Positions 34,953 through 43,099 of a stretch of DNA of 64,000 nt are shown here, piece after piece. Where the stretch lies: positions 62,001-126,000 of the forward strand of contig NZ_JARJNS010000006.1 of the NCBI RefSeq assembly GCF_030143245.1. Reading direction: 5' to 3'. The position numbers and the translations under genes are program-made. How positions within the stretch are numbered: position 1 is the first letter of the stretch; each line of letters begins with the position of its first letter. The notes under the pieces are model-generated. The model made no database searches. It was given only the letters and a program-made list of their open reading frames with translations, and was not told the DNA's origin. Source of the stretch: Rhabdaerophilum sp. SD176. Lineage in GTDB: Bacteria; Pseudomonadota; Alphaproteobacteria; Rhizobiales; Beijerinckiaceae.

Positions 34953-36157
34953 GGTGTGGGCTCCCCCGGGCCGTGTTCGGCCAGCAACGAATCGATCTCG
35001 CTCCCGGAATAGCCGAGTTCGGCAAGGATTTCCGCATTGTGGTCGCCGGCATCGGGCGTCGGCGTGGCCAGGCTGGCCGGCGTGCGCGACAGGGTGACCG
35101 GCTCGCCGATCAGCCGGATCTCGCCCAGCGACGGATGGGTGACCGGCTTCGCGATCCCGAGATGCCTGACCTGCGGATCCTCGAACATCTCGTCCACGGC
35201 ATAGATCGGCCCGGCCGGCACGGCTGCTGCTTCAAGCCGTTCCAGCCAATAGGCTGAATCCTCGCGGGCAAGGATCGCTTCGAGACGCTCGCGTAGCTGC
35301 GGCCGGCGGGCAAAGCGCTTTTCGAGCGAATTGTAATCCGGGTCATCAGCCCAGTCCGCCTCGCCAATGGCGGCGCAGAAAGCGCGCCAGTGCCCTTCGG
35401 CGCCGACAGCAATATTGATATGCCCATTGCGCGTCCGGTAGACGCCCATCGGCGTCGAATACGGGTGGTCATTGCCGGATTGCGGCGGGACCTTGCCCTC
35501 GACGAGGTAGCGTGCGGCCTGAAAATCCATCATGCCGATCTGCGCTTCGAGAAGCGATGTCTGCACCCATTGGCCGAGGCCCGATACGGACCGCTCTTGC
35601 AGGGCAACCAGCGCGCCGATCGCGGCATAGAGGCCGGCGGCCGAATCCGCCACCGCGATCCCGGCCCGAACCGGCCCCTGACCCGGCAGCCCGGTAACCG
35701 ACATCAGCCCGCCCATGCCCTGCGCGATCTGGTCGAAGCCGGAGCGGCTGCGATAAGGCCCGGTCTGGCCGAAACCGGACAGCGATACGAGGATCAGGCG
35801 CGGGTTGAGCATGTGCAGCGTTTCGAAATCGAGGCCGAGCTTGCCCTTCACGTCAGGGCGGAAATTCTCGATCAGGAGGTCGGCCGTCTCCAGCAGGCGC
35901 AGCAGGACAGCCATGCCGGACGGCTTCTTGAGGTTGAGCGTCAGCGAGCGCTTGTTCCGGTGCAGGTTCTGCATGTCGTAGCCGTGGCGTGGCCCGCTCA
36001 TGTTCTCGTTCGGATCAAGCCCCGGCGGCGGCTCGACCTTGATCACGTCAGCGCCGAAATCGGCGAAAATGCGCACGCAGGTCGGTCCGGCGCGCACACG
36101 GGACAGGTCGATCACGCGGAGAGGTCGGAGCGCGGTCGAGGGCGCGGGTCTGGGCAT
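34949..36157 (-). CDS. CaiB/BaiF family III CoA-transferase
   Basis: This 402-residue CoA-transferase of the formyl-CoA-transferase type has DLSRVRAGPTCVRIFADFGADVIKVEPP, NEN...HGYDMQNLHRNKRSLTLNLK and the catalytic Asp in GIAVADSAAGLYA. It would activate the imported carboxylate, probably from succinyl-CoA or acetyl-CoA. It is coupled to the enoyl-CoA hydratase gene (ATGA overlap) and follows dctM by 3 bp. The pair implies that at least one branch of this region runs through CoA esters. Confidence 0.92.
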   Translation of the reverse strand: MPRPAPSTALRPLRVIDLSRVRAGPTCVRIFADFGADVIKVEPPPGLDPNENMSGPRHGYDMQNLHRNKRSLTLNLKKPSGMAVLLRLLETADLLIENFRPDVKGKLGLDFETLHMLNPRLILVSLSGFGQTGPYRSRSGFDQIAQGMGGLMSVTGLPGQGPVRAGIAVADSAAGLYAAIGALVALQERSVSGLGQWVQTSLLEAQIGMMDFQAARYLVEGKVPPQSGNDHPYSTPMGVYRTRNGHINIAVGAEGHWRAFCAAIGEADWADDPDYNSLEKRFARRPQLRERLEAILAREDSAYWLERLEAAAVPAGPIYAVDEMFEDPQVRHLGIAKPVTHPSLGEIRLIGEPVTLSRTPASLATPTPDAGDHNAEILAELGYSGSEIDSLLAEHGPGEPTP

Positions 36158-36160
36158 GGT

Positions 36161-37444
36161 TCAGTTTCCGAAGGCGAGGCGCGGGATGAAGGTGGTGATC
36201 CACGGCACATAGGTGATCACGAGCAGCGTCAAGCCCAGCGGGATATAGAACGGCATCATTTCGCGGAGGACATCGCGCATCCTGACCTGCGCGATATCGG
36301 CGACAAGGTAGAGCGCCAGCCCCATGGGCGGCGTCAGCAGGCCCACCATCAGGTTGAATACAACGACCATCCCGAGATGAACGGGGTCAACACCGGCCAG
36401 CATCAGCGGCTTGGCGATGATCGGCGCGATGACGAGGATCGCGGTGGTTGAGTCGAGGAACATGCCGACGATCAACAACAGGATGTTGACGAGCAGCAGC
36501 AGAACCAGCGGATCGGACGAGATCGACAGCATCCAGCCCGCAAGGATCTGCGGCACGCGCTCGACCGACAGGATCCAGCCAAAGAGCGCGGCGACCGCGA
36601 CAATGAGCAGGATGGCGGCCGAGGATCGGATCGTCTCCAAGGCCGCGGAGTACAGGCCATGCCAGGTCAATTCGCGATAGAAGAGCGCGCTGATTGCAAT
36701 GGTATAGACCACAGTCACGGAGGCGATCTCGGTCGGCGTGAAGAAGCCCGCGAGCATGCCGACGATCAGCAGGACCGGCGCCAGGATCGCCGGCAGGGCG
36801 GGCCAGAAATCGCGCAGGATTTCCCGGATCGTGGGCCAGCGGTCGGCGCGCGGGTAGTTCCGCTTCCGGGCGAGCCATGCCGTCATGAGCATCAGGCCCG
36901 CCACACAGAGCAGGCCTGGCAGGATCCCGCCAAGCAGCAATTGCAGCACCGAAACGCCCGTGACGGTGCCGTAGATGATCAGCGGGATACTGGGCGGGAA
37001 GATCGGGCCGACAATGGCGGAAGACGAGGTAACCGCCGCCGCGAAGGCCCGGTTATAGCCCTTTTCCTTCATCGCATCGATTTCGATGCGGCCGATCCCG
37101 CCGATATCGGCCAAAGCGGAGCCAGACATGCCAGCAAAGACCAGCGAGCCAAAGATGTTCACTTGCGCGAGGCCGCCGGGAAGCCGGCTCACAAGCGTGT
37201 CGGCGAATTTGTAGATGTATTTCGAGATACCGGCCGAGTTCATCAGGCTGCCGACGAAGAGGAAGACCGGCACCGCGACCAGCGGGAAGGAATCCATCGC
37301 ATAGAGCGTGCGCTGGGCCAGCAGGTCGATCGGCAGGCCGTTCGCGGCGAGATAGATCAGGCACGGAATGCCGATGGCCAGCACGACCGGAAACCCGAGC
37401 GCGAATAGGCCGACAAAGGCGAGAATAACGAGAAAGCCGGCCAT
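36161..37444 (-). CDS. dctM: TRAP transporter large permease (DctM), second system
   Basis: This 427-residue protein with about 12 helices carries FAGMSGSALADIGGIGRIEIDAM, GFFTPTEIASVTVVYTI and NLMVGLLTPPMGLALYLVADI. It is the transport channel of the second TRAP system in the window. It follows dctQ by 10 bp and precedes the CoA-transferase by 3 bp. The cargo is probably the acid activated by that enzyme. Confidence 0.93.
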   Translation of the reverse strand: MAGFLVILAFVGLFALGFPVVLAIGIPCLIYLAANGLPIDLLAQRTLYAMDSFPLVAVPVFLFVGSLMNSAGISKYIYKFADTLVSRLPGGLAQVNIFGSLVFAGMSGSALADIGGIGRIEIDAMKEKGYNRAFAAAVTSSSAIVGPIFPPSIPLIIYGTVTGVSVLQLLLGGILPGLLCVAGLMLMTAWLARKRNYPRADRWPTIREILRDFWPALPAILAPVLLIVGMLAGFFTPTEIASVTVVYTIAISALFYRELTWHGLYSAALETIRSSAAILLIVAVAALFGWILSVERVPQILAGWMLSISSDPLVLLLLVNILLLIVGMFLDSTTAILVIAPIIAKPLMLAGVDPVHLGMVVVFNLMVGLLTPPMGLALYLVADIAQVRMRDVLREMMPFYIPLGLTLLVITYVPWITTFIPRLAFGN

Positions 37445-37454
37445 GATCGGGACC

Positions 37455-37937
37455 TCAGGTCAGGGTGGTCTGCTTCTCGTCGGGCTTGCCGCGCGAGAAG
37501 GTGGTCCAGAAAAGGCTGGCGCAGGCGAACGCGAGAAAGGCTGCGCCGATGGCAAGCGGTCCCATGAAGAAGACGAAGGGCATTTCCAGCGTCGCGGTCG
37601 TGCTGCTGAAATTGCGGCTGATCGTCAGGAAGGCGGCTACCGAAAGCACCGAGAAGAACACGATCCCGGCAATTTCGATGGCCATTTGCAGGAGCCAGCG
37701 CGGCCGTTCCGGCAGCATGCCCTGGAATTCTTCCATCCGGATCTGCCCGCCTTCCAGCGACACAAGGGCCGCGGCAAGGAAGGTCAAGCAGATCAGCATG
37801 TAGCGGGCGATTTCCTCGGCGCCGGCCAGCGGTACATCAAAGACCCCGCGCATGATGATCTGGGTGAAGGGCGCCAGGATCAGGCCAGCCAGAAGCAGGC
37901 AGGATACGACACGGAGGACAAGGACGAGCTGTCGCAT
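37455..37937 (-). CDS. dctQ: TRAP transporter small permease (DctQ), second system
   Basis: This 160-residue four-helix protein has helix 1 at LRVVSCLLLAGLILAPFTQIIMRG and the conserved VPLAGAEEIARYMLICLTFLAAALVSLEGGQIRMEEF block. It sits between dctP and dctM and is separated from dctP by a strong hairpin. It links receptor and channel. Confidence 0.9.
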   Translation of the reverse strand: MRQLVLVLRVVSCLLLAGLILAPFTQIIMRGVFDVPLAGAEEIARYMLICLTFLAAALVSLEGGQIRMEEFQGMLPERPRWLLQMAIEIAGIVFFSVLSVAAFLTISRNFSSTTATLEMPFVFFMGPLAIGAAFLAFACASLFWTTFSRGKPDEKQTTLT

Positions 37938-37960
37938 GAATGTTTCCGGCTGGCTGTAGG

Positions 37961-37982
37961 CGGCGGGCCCGGAGGCCCGCCG
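37961..37982 (-). promoter_or_regulatory. Strong intercistronic hairpin between dctP and dctQ
   Basis: A 9-bp GC stem (37961-37969 with 37974-37982) closes a four-base CGGA loop in the 55-bp dctP-dctQ gap. It lacks a T-run. It probably raises dctP message stability relative to the membrane subunits, as in many binding-protein operons. Confidence 0.55.
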
Positions 37983-37992
37983 GAACGATGTG

Positions 37993-38985
37993 TCACTTCA
38001 CGGCCTGGATCTGGGAAATATAGCTGGTCCAGTCCGGGAAATCCTTCGCGACCTGGTCGAGCACGGCCTTGCGGAAGGCGGCAAGATCCAGCCCGTCCTT
38101 CTCCGTGACGAAGGTCATGCCCTTGCCTTCGAGTTCCTTGCGGTAACGATCGAAACTTTCCTTGTCCCAGGCCAACGTCTTCTGGCCAACCTCGGCCATC
38201 GTATCCTCGATGATCTTGCGATCGGCGGTCGGGATACCCTGCCAGATGCGCTCGTTGACGAAAACCGACAGGACCGACTGCATATGGCCGGTCAGCATGA
38301 CGAATTTCTGCACTTCGAACAGTTTCAGGGTGAAGATGTTCGGCAGCGGGTTTTCCTGCCCGACGACGAGCCCCGTCGCCAGCGCAGTCGCCAGTTCCGA
38401 GACTTCCACCGGCGTCGCGATGGCGCCCATCCCGGTCAGCATCGAGGACCACAGTTTCACAGGCACGCCGCGATATTTCTTGCCCTTCATGTCAGCGGGC
38501 GAAAGCACCTTTTCCTTGGAGGTGAGGTGACGCGTTCCCTGAAAGAAGGAGCCGACAATGCGCATCCCTCCCTTCTCGACGAGTTCCTTGTTGATCGCCT
38601 GAAGCGCGGGCGAGATCCGCGCATCGGTGGCGCGGAGCGAATGCTCGGCATCACGGTAGACGAAGGGTGTGTTGAAAACTGCGGTATTGGGTAGGATGCG
38701 GCCGAGAGAGGCGAAATCATGATGGCCGATCGCAATCGCGCCGGACTTCACACCATCGACCATCTCTGCCACGCCGCCGAGTTGCGAATTGGCGAAAACC
38801 TGAATCTCGACACGGCCTTGCGTGCGTTCTTTCACGAGTTTTGCGACCTCGTCGGCATAGAGCGTCTGCGGGGCATTCGCGACGCCGACATGCGCGTAGC
38901 GAAGTTTGATCTGCGCATCGGCCGGCGCCGTCATGAGCGGCAGGATCGCGAGACCCGGCGCCAGCAACCATTTCCAGTTCAGCAT
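37993..38985 (-). CDS. dctP: TRAP transporter substrate-binding protein (DctP), second system
   Basis: This 330-residue periplasmic receptor has a Sec signal peptide (LLAPGLAILPLMTAPADAQ). The DctP core includes KKYRGVPVKLWSSMLTGMGAIATPVEVSELATAL, with the Arg that usually salt-bridges the ligand carboxylate, and VVGQENPLPNIFTLK. It is co-transcribed after the dehydrogenase and amidohydrolase genes, so the ligand is probably their pathway's acid. Confidence 0.93.
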   Translation of the reverse strand: MLNWKWLLAPGLAILPLMTAPADAQIKLRYAHVGVANAPQTLYADEVAKLVKERTQGRVEIQVFANSQLGGVAEMVDGVKSGAIAIGHHDFASLGRILPNTAVFNTPFVYRDAEHSLRATDARISPALQAINKELVEKGGMRIVGSFFQGTRHLTSKEKVLSPADMKGKKYRGVPVKLWSSMLTGMGAIATPVEVSELATALATGLVVGQENPLPNIFTLKLFEVQKFVMLTGHMQSVLSVFVNERIWQGIPTADRKIIEDTMAEVGQKTLAWDKESFDRYRKELEGKGMTFVTEKDGLDLAAFRKAVLDQVAKDFPDWTSYISQIQAVK

Positions 38986-39033
38986 CGTTCTTCCTCCCTT
39001 GTGAGCCCTTGGGGCCTTTATTGCAGCGGGGCT

Positions 39034-39927
39034 TCAGCCCTCGCGGTCGTAAACCTTGACCAAGGCGGTCGTATCGAGTTCCGCATGGCCGAAATGGACG
39101 GCCATGCGGTAGAGATTCAGCGCATCCGCCGTCATCGGCGTGGCGGTTTTCAGCCCGGCCGTGAAGACATTGACCATCTCGAGGTCTTTCAGCATCTGCC
39201 GGGCATAGCCCTGCGGCGCGAATTCCCGGTTGGCCATGCGCGGATAGTTGCGCTGGAGCAGGTTGCTGTCGGCATGGCCACCGGCCAGGCATTCCGGGAT
39301 GCGCTTCGCGTCGATCCCCGCCGCTTCGGCCACCATCAGCGCCTCGGCCAGCACGGCATGGGTGCAGCCGACGATCATCTGGTTGATCATCTTGGCCACC
39401 ATCCCCGCACCGGGGCCGCCCATGATCGTGTAGCGGCCGGCCACATCGGCCATGAGCGGCGCGATCCGGGCAAGATCCTCCTCGCGGCCGCCGGCCATGA
39501 CGGTCAGCGTGCCTGTGCCGGAAGCCGGCGGGCCACCCGAAACAGGCGTATCGACCCAGCCGCAGCCCCGCTCCGCCAGAAGGCGCGCGCCAAGACGGCG
39601 GCAGGCCTCGACGGGGATGGTGGAGAAATCGACGAGGATCTGGCCCGGCTTCATCGCCGCAGCAACGCCGCCGCTGCCGAACATCACTTGTTCCACAGCA
39701 TCCAGGGTCGGCAGGTTGAGGATGACGAGGTCCGCGCCATCCACCACGCCGGCGGGCGTGGCCGCGATGCCGGCTCCGGCCTCCCGCGCGGATTCGCAGC
39801 GGGCCGGCGCGATATCATAGGTGGTGATGGCATAGCCCTTCGGCAGCAGATGCCTGACCATCGGCAGGCCCATCAGGCCGATCCCGATATAGCCAAGCCG
39901 TGGCTTCGCCGTTCCCGTTTCAGGCAT
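39034..39927 (-). CDS. NAD(P)-dependent beta-hydroxyacid dehydrogenase (HIBADH/GarR type)
   Basis: This 297-residue dehydrogenase has the Rossmann motif YIGIGLMGLPMVRHLL, the substrate loop DTPVSGGPPASGTGTL and the catalytic Lys in GMVAKMINQMIVG. Family members act on 3-hydroxyisobutyrate, tartronate semialdehyde or L-threonate (LtnD). Which applies is not visible; the operon context favours a sugar-acid or tartronate semialdehyde step. It overlaps the preceding amidohydrolase gene by 8 bases. Confidence 0.88.
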   Translation of the reverse strand: MPETGTAKPRLGYIGIGLMGLPMVRHLLPKGYAITTYDIAPARCESAREAGAGIAATPAGVVDGADLVILNLPTLDAVEQVMFGSGGVAAAMKPGQILVDFSTIPVEACRRLGARLLAERGCGWVDTPVSGGPPASGTGTLTVMAGGREEDLARIAPLMADVAGRYTIMGGPGAGMVAKMINQMIVGCTHAVLAEALMVAEAAGIDAKRIPECLAGGHADSNLLQRNYPRMANREFAPQGYARQMLKDLEMVNVFTAGLKTATPMTADALNLYRMAVHFGHAELDTTALVKVYDREG

Positions 39928-40894
39928 ATCCCTCTCCTATCGCATAGATGCGTCGGGCGTTTTCGACGAACAACGCCTCTTGTTCCTCCGGCGGGAAGCC
40001 CGCCACGATGGCCTCGAACCCGCTGAAAATTGCAGGGAAGCTGGCACAGATTGAATCGACCGGGAAATTCGAGGCAAACATACAGCGTTCGACGCCGAAA
40101 GCCTCGATCGTCCGCAGCACGACGCCGCGATTGGCCGCGGCCGTCCAGGCCTGGCCCGGAATGCCGATCCCGGAAATCTTGACCATGACATTCGGGCAGG
40201 CTGCGAGGCCCTGCATCGCGCCTTGCCAGCCGGCAAGCCCCTCGGGCGAGCGATCCGCCGGCAGTCCGGTATGATTCAGGATGATGGTCGTGTCCGGGAA
40301 ATCTGCCGCCAGCCGAGCTGCCTCGCCCAGATGCCACCAGGGTGTCTGGAGGTCGAAGCGCAGCCCGAGCGGTGCCAGCCGGGCGAACCCCTCGCGCCAA
40401 AGCGGATCGGCCATGCCGCCGGGTGCTGCTTCAACCGGCGAAGCGTTGGCGCGCGGCTTGTGGCGAACCGAACGGACAAATCCGCGCCCGGCATGGCTCT
40501 CAAGTACCGCTGCGCAATCGGCCCGGTCGAGCCAGGCCTGCGCCACGGCCACGCTGGGCAAGCCGGTTTCAGCGCGCAAGCCGGCAATGTAGTCCATCTC
40601 GCCGACAGGATCGCGCGGGTCCCATTCGGCTTCGACATAGACACTGGCGAGCAGGCGATAGGGCGCGGCGTCCCGGCGATACTCCTCCGGCAGATAAGGC
40701 CGGCGGATGGCGGAATAGTCGCCATAGCGGAAGCGGATCGGGGGTTCGTCGCTGAGCCAGGGATGGTAGTTCCGGCCGGGGTCCCAGACATGGTGATGTG
40801 CATCGACCACGGCGCGTCCAGCGCCGCTCGGGTTGACCGTTCCTGCCCCTGGCTGGTGTGAAATCGCTGCCTCCCGGATTGACGGCGGTGCCAC
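39920..40894 (-). CDS. Amidohydrolase family protein (sugar lactonase-like)
   Basis: This 324-residue TIM-barrel hydrolase of the COG3618/amidohydrolase 2 group has the metal-binding HxH in VVDAHHHVWDPGRNYHPW, His in TTIILNHTG and the late Asp in FASNFPVDS. Relatives open lactones such as L-fuconolactone or 2-pyrone-4,6-dicarboxylate. It is the first gene of a seven-gene operon, and the operator at 40921 is only 27 bp before its ATG. It is a distant paralogue of the hydrolase at 12440. Confidence 0.85.
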   Translation of the reverse strand: MAPPSIREAAISHQPGAGTVNPSGAGRAVVDAHHHVWDPGRNYHPWLSDEPPIRFRYGDYSAIRRPYLPEEYRRDAAPYRLLASVYVEAEWDPRDPVGEMDYIAGLRAETGLPSVAVAQAWLDRADCAAVLESHAGRGFVRSVRHKPRANASPVEAAPGGMADPLWREGFARLAPLGLRFDLQTPWWHLGEAARLAADFPDTTIILNHTGLPADRSPEGLAGWQGAMQGLAACPNVMVKISGIGIPGQAWTAAANRGVVLRTIEAFGVERCMFASNFPVDSICASFPAIFSGFEAIVAGFPPEEQEALFVENARRIYAIGEGYA

Positions 40895-40920
40895 TATAGC
40901 TAATGGTTTCCCTGTCGCAA

Positions 40921-40933
40921 GTATGCTGCATAC
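40921..40933. promoter_or_regulatory. GTATGCNGCATAC operator (perfect palindrome) in a 63-bp divergent promoter
   Basis: GTATGCTGCATAC is a perfect inverted repeat around one central base. It lies midway between the amidohydrolase and DapA-like start codons (27 and 25 bp away). It is the best match of the four sites and defines the consensus. Confidence 0.65.
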
Positions 40934-40957
40934 AGTTTTTCAGGAAGGTTCAGCGCA

Positions 40958-41902
40958 ATGGCCCAGGCCAAGGCTCCGCACAAGTTCCAGCGCCCCTACA
41001 AGGGCGTGTTTCCGGTTGTTCCCACAATCTTCGACAAGGCCGGCGGCCTCGATCTCGAGGGCCAGAAACGGTGCCTCGATTTCATGATCGATGCCGGCTC
41101 GCACGGCCTCTGCATCCTCGCGAATTTCTCGGAGCAGTTCGTGCTCTCCGATGCCGAGCGCGAGGTGCTGACCCGGCTTTGCCTCGAGCATGTGGCCGGC
41201 CGCGTGCCGGTCATTGTCACCACGACGCATTTCTCATCACGCATCTGCGCCGAACGATCAAAAGCCGCCGAGGAGATGGGCGCCGCCATGGTCATGGTCA
41301 TGCCGCCCTATCATGGCGCGACGTTCCGCGTTGGAGACGCGCAGATCGCCGAGTTCTTCAAGGTTATCTCCGATGCGATCTCGATCCCGATCATGATCCA
41401 GGACGCGCCCGTAGCGGGCACGCCCCTGCCCCCCGCCCTGCTGGCCAAACTGGCCAGGGAAATCGAGCAGGTCGCCTATTTCAAGATCGAGACAGCCGGC
41501 GCCGCCACCAAGCTGCGGGACCTGCTGGCCCTTGGCGGCACGGCGATCGAAGGCCCGTGGGATGGCGAGGAGGCGATTACGCTCATGGCCGATCTCGATG
41601 CGGGCTGCACCGGCGCGATGACCGGCGGCGGCTATCCCGATGGCATCCGCCAGATCATGGATCCCTGGGCACGCGGTGACAGGGCCGCCACCCGGGCGGC
41701 CTATGCACGCTGGCTGCCGCTGATCAACCATGAGAACCGGCAATGCGGGCTCATCACGGCCAAGATCCTGATGAAGGCAGGCGGAATCATCGCCTGCGAT
41801 GAAGTGCGCCATCCGCTGCGGCGCCCCTCGGCCGAAGCCGAGGCGCAGTTACTGGAACTCGCCCGCGAACTCGACGTGATGGCATTGCGCTGGGCGCGCT
41901 GA
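40958..41902 (+). CDS. DapA-superfamily enzyme, probable 2-keto-3-deoxy sugar-acid dehydratase
   Basis: This 314-residue class I lyase has the Schiff-base Lys in VAYFKIETAGAATKL. The usual GTTGE motif is NFSEQ, and the usual Tyr motif (YNxP) is QDAP, so it is not a standard DapA or aldolase. GPWDGEEAITLMADLDAGCTGAM and INHENRQCGLITAK fit my memory of the 2-keto-3-deoxy-L-arabonate dehydratase branch, which makes alpha-ketoglutarate semialdehyde. That call is recall-based. It is divergent from the seven-gene operon with a shared operator and stands alone on its strand. Confidence 0.78.
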   Translation: MAQAKAPHKFQRPYKGVFPVVPTIFDKAGGLDLEGQKRCLDFMIDAGSHGLCILANFSEQFVLSDAEREVLTRLCLEHVAGRVPVIVTTTHFSSRICAERSKAAEEMGAAMVMVMPPYHGATFRVGDAQIAEFFKVISDAISIPIMIQDAPVAGTPLPPALLAKLAREIEQVAYFKIETAGAATKLRDLLALGGTAIEGPWDGEEAITLMADLDAGCTGAMTGGGYPDGIRQIMDPWARGDRAATRAAYARWLPLINHENRQCGLITAKILMKAGGIIACDEVRHPLRRPSAEAEAQLLELARELDVMALRWAR

Positions 41903-41911
41903 GCCCTGGCT

Positions 41912-43099
41912 TCAGGCCGGGGCGCCCTGCGCTGCCACGGCCTGACGACGTTGCCGGAGCATCCGGAACCCGAAGGCAAGGCCGAAGCCGATGGCCAGCA
42001 CGATGATCGAGACGAGCGGCCGGTATGCGAACCAGGCCACGGCGATGACCGCGGGCCCAAGAATGGCGGTCGCTGCAGCTGCAACAAGCCCAACTGCGCC
42101 ACTGACAAGGCTCCCGAGCAGCGGAACATAGCTCGAGAGCAACGTCACCGGGGCGAAGAGCGACGAGAAGCCGATGAACATCACCAGAAGGCCGACGGCC
42201 CGAAGGATCCAGGTCAGGGTGACATTGTCCTGCTGGGCGGTCTCGAACATCTCGTCTGTGGTGCGGGTGCCCTTGGCTGCCAGCAGGAAGTCGCGGCCGT
42301 TCCGGGCCCTGTAGGGTTCGATGCCATCCGCCGTCTGCCGGCCGACGAAACTGGCCGTACCCTCGGGCAGGAGCTGATAGCTCACGCGCAGGCTGCCAAC
42401 CTGCGTGCCGTTCTGGTTGTTTGCGAGAAAGAGCATCCCGTCCCGCATCACGAGGGCTGACCCTGTTCGCCGGCGTGCAGTCTCGACCACCGTCGGATCA
42501 AGACGAAAATCGCTCGCTCCGGACAATCGTTGTATCGCATTACCAATAGGATAGGCTTCGATCTTCGCGTCGCGTGCAAAGAAAGATTCGGACGACCATC
42601 GCATTGGCGGGTTCTGATGTCCTTGCGGAACGCGGAACCGGCTCGAATCGACAGGGCGGTCGCTCCATTCCTGCGAATAGGTGAACTTGCGGTCCTGCCC
42701 CGAGCCCGATTCCTTCTCCACCCATTGGAGCATCTCGACCTTGCGGGAGAGCTTCAACCCCCGCGAACGGATGCCAAAAAGGTCATCTTGCACGCCACCG
42801 GCCGACCGGACCTCTCCGGTGACATGGACCAGCTTGCCGTCAAAAGCCGGGTCTCGGCGCTGGGTGCCGATGGATTGCACAAGCCCCTGCCCCTCTTCCA
42901 GCGCCCGCGCGGTCTTCACCGCCCGTCCCTCGTTCCAGAACAGGCCCCAGCAGGCCAGCGGGACCAGTAGCAGCCCCATCAGGATGGCGCCGAAACTGTT
43001 GGACAGCCTTTCGAGAAAGCCCTGCGGCGCGGCATGGACATCCTCGCCGGAGGGGCTGGAAACGGTGTCCTCGCCCCGGAATGGATCATTGTCTGACAT
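41912..43099 (-). CDS. TMEM43-family (DUF1625) membrane protein
   Basis: This 395-residue membrane protein resembles the TMEM43/LUMA family. The first helix at about residues 36-52 (AILMGLLLVPLACWGLFWNEGRA) ends in the family-typical WNEGRAVKTARAL. A long extramembrane domain with GKLVHVTGEV, VEMLQWVEKE and YSQEWSDRPVDSSRFR follows, with four C-terminal helices (about 290-385). Bacterial function is unknown. It is convergent with the DapA-like gene (9 bp) and divergent from the cyclase gene across 386 bp, so it could share regulation with the cyclase module. Confidence 0.85.
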   Translation of the reverse strand: MSDNDPFRGEDTVSSPSGEDVHAAPQGFLERLSNSFGAILMGLLLVPLACWGLFWNEGRAVKTARALEEGQGLVQSIGTQRRDPAFDGKLVHVTGEVRSAGGVQDDLFGIRSRGLKLSRKVEMLQWVEKESGSGQDRKFTYSQEWSDRPVDSSRFRVPQGHQNPPMRWSSESFFARDAKIEAYPIGNAIQRLSGASDFRLDPTVVETARRRTGSALVMRDGMLFLANNQNGTQVGSLRVSYQLLPEGTASFVGRQTADGIEPYRARNGRDFLLAAKGTRTTDEMFETAQQDNVTLTWILRAVGLLVMFIGFSSLFAPVTLLSSYVPLLGSLVSGAVGLVAAAATAILGPAVIAVAWFAYRPLVSIIVLAIGFGLAFGFRMLRQRRQAVAAQGAPA

